64,000 nt of DNA from Streptomyces sp. NBC_01788. GTDB lineage: Bacteria > Actinomycetota > Actinomycetes > Streptomycetales > Streptomycetaceae. Position 1 is the first letter of the stretch. Every line of letters starts with the position of its first letter. Of this stretch, positions 61,664 through 64,000 are shown piece after piece. Where the stretch lies: assembly GCF_035917575.1 (NCBI RefSeq), contig NZ_CP109090.1:4526001-4590000 (forward strand). Direction: 5' to 3'. The notes beneath the pieces are model-generated. The model was not told the origin of the DNA. It saw only the letters and a program-made list of their open reading frames with translations, and searched no databases. The translations under genes and the position numbers were made by a program.

Positions 61664-63235
61664 ATGTCCTTTCCTCTGCTGACAGCGACGGCGGTGCTCC
61701 CGGCCCTCGGGGCCGTCGCCACGGCGGCCGTGCCGGCCGCCCGGCGCACCGCCGCGAAGTGGCTCGCGCTGGTCGCCTCGCTGGCCACGCTCGCGCTGGC
61801 CGCCACCGTCCTGGTCCGCTTCGACCCGGGCGGCGCCCGTTACCAGCTCACCGAGTCCCACTCCTGGATCGCGTCGTTCGGCGTCAGGTACGAACTGGGC
61901 GTGGACGGCATCGGGGTGGCCCTGGTCGGGCTGACCGCCCTGCTCATCCCGTTCGTGATCCTGGCCGGCTGGCACGACGCCGACCCGCTGGAGACAGGAA
62001 GCCGCCGCTGGCGGCCGACACAGGGCTTCTTCGCGCTGATCCTGGCCGTCGAGGCGATGGTGATCATCTCCTTCGAGGCCACCGACGTCTTCCTCTTCTA
62101 CATCTTCTTCGAAGCCATGCTGATCCCGATGTACTTCCTCATCGGCGGCTTCGGGGACCGTGCCCACGAGCACGGTGAGGAGACGGCGTCGACCCAGCGG
62201 TCGTACGCGGCGGTGAAGTTCCTCCTCTACAACCTCACCGGCGGTCTGATCATGCTGGCCGCGGTGATCGGGCTGTACGCGGTCGCCGGGAGCTTCTCGC
62301 TCTCCGAGATCGCGCAGGCGCGCGCCGGCGGCTCGCTGCACATGGCGACGAGCACCGAGCGGTGGCTGTTCCTCGGCTTCTTCTTCGCCTTCGCGGTGAA
62401 GGCGCCGCTGTGGCCGCTGCACACCTGGCTGCCCAACGCGATGCAGGAGTCCACCGCGCCGGTCGCCGTCCTCATCACCGCGGTCGTCGACAAGGTAGGC
62501 ACCTTCGCGATGCTCCGCTTCTGCCTCCAGCTCTTCCCGGAGGCGAGCAAGTGGGCCACGCCGGCCATCCTCGTCCTCGCCCTGATCAGCATCATCTACG
62601 GGGCGCTGCTCGCCGTGGGCCAGCGGGACATCAAGCGCCTGATCGCGTACGCGTCGATCTCGCACTTCGGCTTCATCATCATGGGCATCTTCGCGATGAC
62701 CAGCCAGGGCCAGTCCGGAGCGACGCTCTACATGGTCAACCACGGCCTGTCGACGGCCGTGCTGATGCTGATCGCCGGCTTCCTGATCTCCCGGCGCGGC
62801 TCCCGGCTCATCTCCGACTACGGCGGTGTGCAGAAGGTCGCCCCGGTGCTCGCAGGCACGTTCCTGATCGGTGGCCTCGCCACCCTGTCCCTGCCGGGAC
62901 TCGCGCCCTTCGTGAGTGAGTTCCTCGTCCTGGTCGGCACGTTCACGCGCTACCCGGCGATCGGGATCGTCGCCACCCTCGGCATCGTGCTGGCCGCGCT
63001 GTACACGCTCGTCCTGTACCAGCGGACGATGACCGGTCCCGTGAAGCCGGAGGTCTCGGCGATGCCGGACCTGCGGGTGCGGGAACTGGTGGTCGTGGCC
63101 CCGCTGGTGGTGCTGCTGATCTTCCTGGGCGTCTATCCGAAGCCCGTCACGGACATCGTCAACCCGGCGGTCAAGCAGACCATGTCCGACGTACACAAGA
63201 CCGACCCGAAGCCCGCAGTGGAGGCGGCCAAGTGA
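61664..63235 (+). CDS. nuoM: NADH-quinone oxidoreductase subunit M
   Basis: NuoM is the second antiporter-like proton-pumping subunit. The 523-residue product has FEATDVFLFYIFFEAMLIPMY with the conserved glutamate, AVKAPLWPLHTWLPNAMQES with the channel lysine, and SHFGFIIMGIFAM. The start ATG at 61664 lies 5 bp after the nuoL stop. It overlaps nuoN by 4 nt. Confidence 0.97.
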   Translation: MSFPLLTATAVLPALGAVATAAVPAARRTAAKWLALVASLATLALAATVLVRFDPGGARYQLTESHSWIASFGVRYELGVDGIGVALVGLTALLIPFVILAGWHDADPLETGSRRWRPTQGFFALILAVEAMVIISFEATDVFLFYIFFEAMLIPMYFLIGGFGDRAHEHGEETASTQRSYAAVKFLLYNLTGGLIMLAAVIGLYAVAGSFSLSEIAQARAGGSLHMATSTERWLFLGFFFAFAVKAPLWPLHTWLPNAMQESTAPVAVLITAVVDKVGTFAMLRFCLQLFPEASKWATPAILVLALISIIYGALLAVGQRDIKRLIAYASISHFGFIIMGIFAMTSQGQSGATLYMVNHGLSTAVLMLIAGFLISRRGSRLISDYGGVQKVAPVLAGTFLIGGLATLSLPGLAPFVSEFLVLVGTFTRYPAIGIVATLGIVLAALYTLVLYQRTMTGPVKPEVSAMPDLRVRELVVVAPLVVLLIFLGVYPKPVTDIVNPAVKQTMSDVHKTDPKPAVEAAK

Positions 63236-64000
63236 GCGGAGCAGCCGTCCACAGCCTGTGGACAACCGCGGCCGACCCGATCTCGAAGATCGAGGCGCCG
63301 AAGATCGAATACGGGCAGTTGTCGCCCACCCTGATCGTCGTGGGCGCGGCGATCGTCGGAATGCTCGTCGAGGCGTTCGTCCCGCGCAAGTCGCGCTACT
63401 ACGCGCAGGTGTTCGTCTCCGTCGTCGCGTTCGCCGCGGCGTTCGCCGCGGTCGTCGCGCTCGCGGCGGACGGGTACGGCACCACCAAGTCGCACATCGC
63501 GGCCATGGGGGCCATCGCCGTCGACGGGCCCTCGCTCTTCCTCCAGGGCACGATCCTGCTGGCGAGCCTGGTCGCCCTGTTCACCTTCGCCGAACGGCGA
63601 CTGGACCCGGAGGCGCACGGCAACCGCGTCGACTCCTTCGCCGCGCAGGCGTCGGCCGTACCGGGCGGCGAGAGCGAGAAGGCCGCGGTCAAGGCCGGGT
63701 TCACCACCACCGAGGTCTTCCCGCTGCTGCTCTTCGCGGTCGCCGGCATGCTGGTGTTCCCCTCGGCCAACGACCTGCTGACCCTGTTCGTGGCCCTGGA
63801 GGTCTTCTCCCTGCCGCTGTACCTCCTGTGCGCGCTGGCCCGCCGCAAGCGGCTCATGTCGCAGGAGGCCGCGGTCAAGTACTTCCTGCTGGGCGCCTTC
63901 GCCTCCGCGTTCACCCTGTTCGGCATCGCGCTGCTGTACGGGTACGCGGGCTCGGTGTCCTACGCCAGCATCGCGCAGGTCGTCGAGGGCAACGTGCCGA
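63232..64000 (+). CDS. nuoN: NADH-quinone oxidoreductase subunit N, truncated by the window end
   Basis: NuoN is the third antiporter-like subunit of complex I. The first 256 codons are present, from the GTG at 63232 that overlaps the nuoM stop. Visible helices include TLIVVGAAIVGMLVEAFV, FVSVVAFAAAFAAVVALA and the segment FVALEVFSLPLYLLCALARR with the conserved glutamate. The C-terminal half lies outside the window. The gene completes the nuoA-N order. Confidence 0.96.
   Translation, partial: MSGAAVHSLWTTAADPISKIEAPKIEYGQLSPTLIVVGAAIVGMLVEAFVPRKSRYYAQVFVSVVAFAAAFAAVVALAADGYGTTKSHIAAMGAIAVDGPSLFLQGTILLASLVALFTFAERRLDPEAHGNRVDSFAAQASAVPGGESEKAAVKAGFTTTEVFPLLLFAVAGMLVFPSANDLLTLFVALEVFSLPLYLLCALARRKRLMSQEAAVKYFLLGAFASAFTLFGIALLYGYAGSVSYASIAQVVEGNVP

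Overview
The window is high-GC actinobacterial DNA and almost certainly Streptomyces. Third codon positions are strongly G/C, GTG starts are common, and genes are packed with 4-nt ATGA/GTGA overlaps. Several gene families are typical of the genus: futalosine-route menaquinone genes, a Tad/Flp pilus locus, a DUF5753/DUF397 regulator pair and WXG-type small proteins. Species cannot be fixed from sequence reading alone. No tRNA, rRNA or CRISPR array was seen.

Region by region. 1-4.7 kb: the end of an acetyltransferase, a small DUF4229-type membrane protein, a TetR regulator, a long-chain acyl-CoA ligase and a cold-shock gene with a structured leader. 4.7-7.5 kb: mqnA (first step of futalosine menaquinone synthesis) and a membrane Ser/Thr kinase. 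7.8-21.3 kb: a type-VII-secretion-like island. It has a 1,494-residue FHA/FtsK-SpoIIIE ATPase of EssC/EccC type, an SseB-like protein, WXG-type small proteins (one apparently frameshifted), two large putative substrates (one frameshifted), a LURP/tubby-like protein, a lipoprotein and a wrecked IS5-type transposase. No EccB, EccD or EccE homologue is visible.

21.6-41.0 kb: a Tad/Flp pilus locus. A compact operon (CpaB, CpaE-like, TadA, TadB, TadC, Flp pilin, two TadE-like, one TadG-like) runs from a good TTGACA-N17-TAGTCG promoter. It is separated from a LysM/BTAD membrane regulator and the prepilin peptidase by accessory genes (DUF397, DUF5753 regulator, HATPase, Rpn-type nuclease). The locus is bracketed by two paralogous lipoprotein + secreted-protein pairs. 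The secreted gene of the second pair is split by a 1,866-bp ISAs1-type insertion that has an 8-bp target duplication. This insertion carries an intact transposase, an internal relic right end, and two overlapping Cys-rich microproteins that I regard as passengers.

41.1-64 kb: respiration. mqnC, an amidohydrolase-like fragment protein, a GH18-type lipoprotein, menG, a PASTA protein, a GNAT acetyltransferase, a geranylgeranyl-reductase-type flavoprotein (probable menaquinone tail reductase) and an NlpC/P60 hydrolase lead to the complex I operon nuoA-nuoN. nuoN runs off the window. A near-consensus Rex operator lies about 100 bp upstream of nuoA. The menaquinone genes and the NADH:menaquinone oxidoreductase are thus physically linked.

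The most notable observations are the insertion with its microprotein passengers, the reconstructable split gene, the paralogous pairs bracketing the Tad locus, the stand-alone FHA-FtsK secretion island, and candidate leaderless promoters shared by mqnA, menG, the SseB-like gene and the TetR gene.
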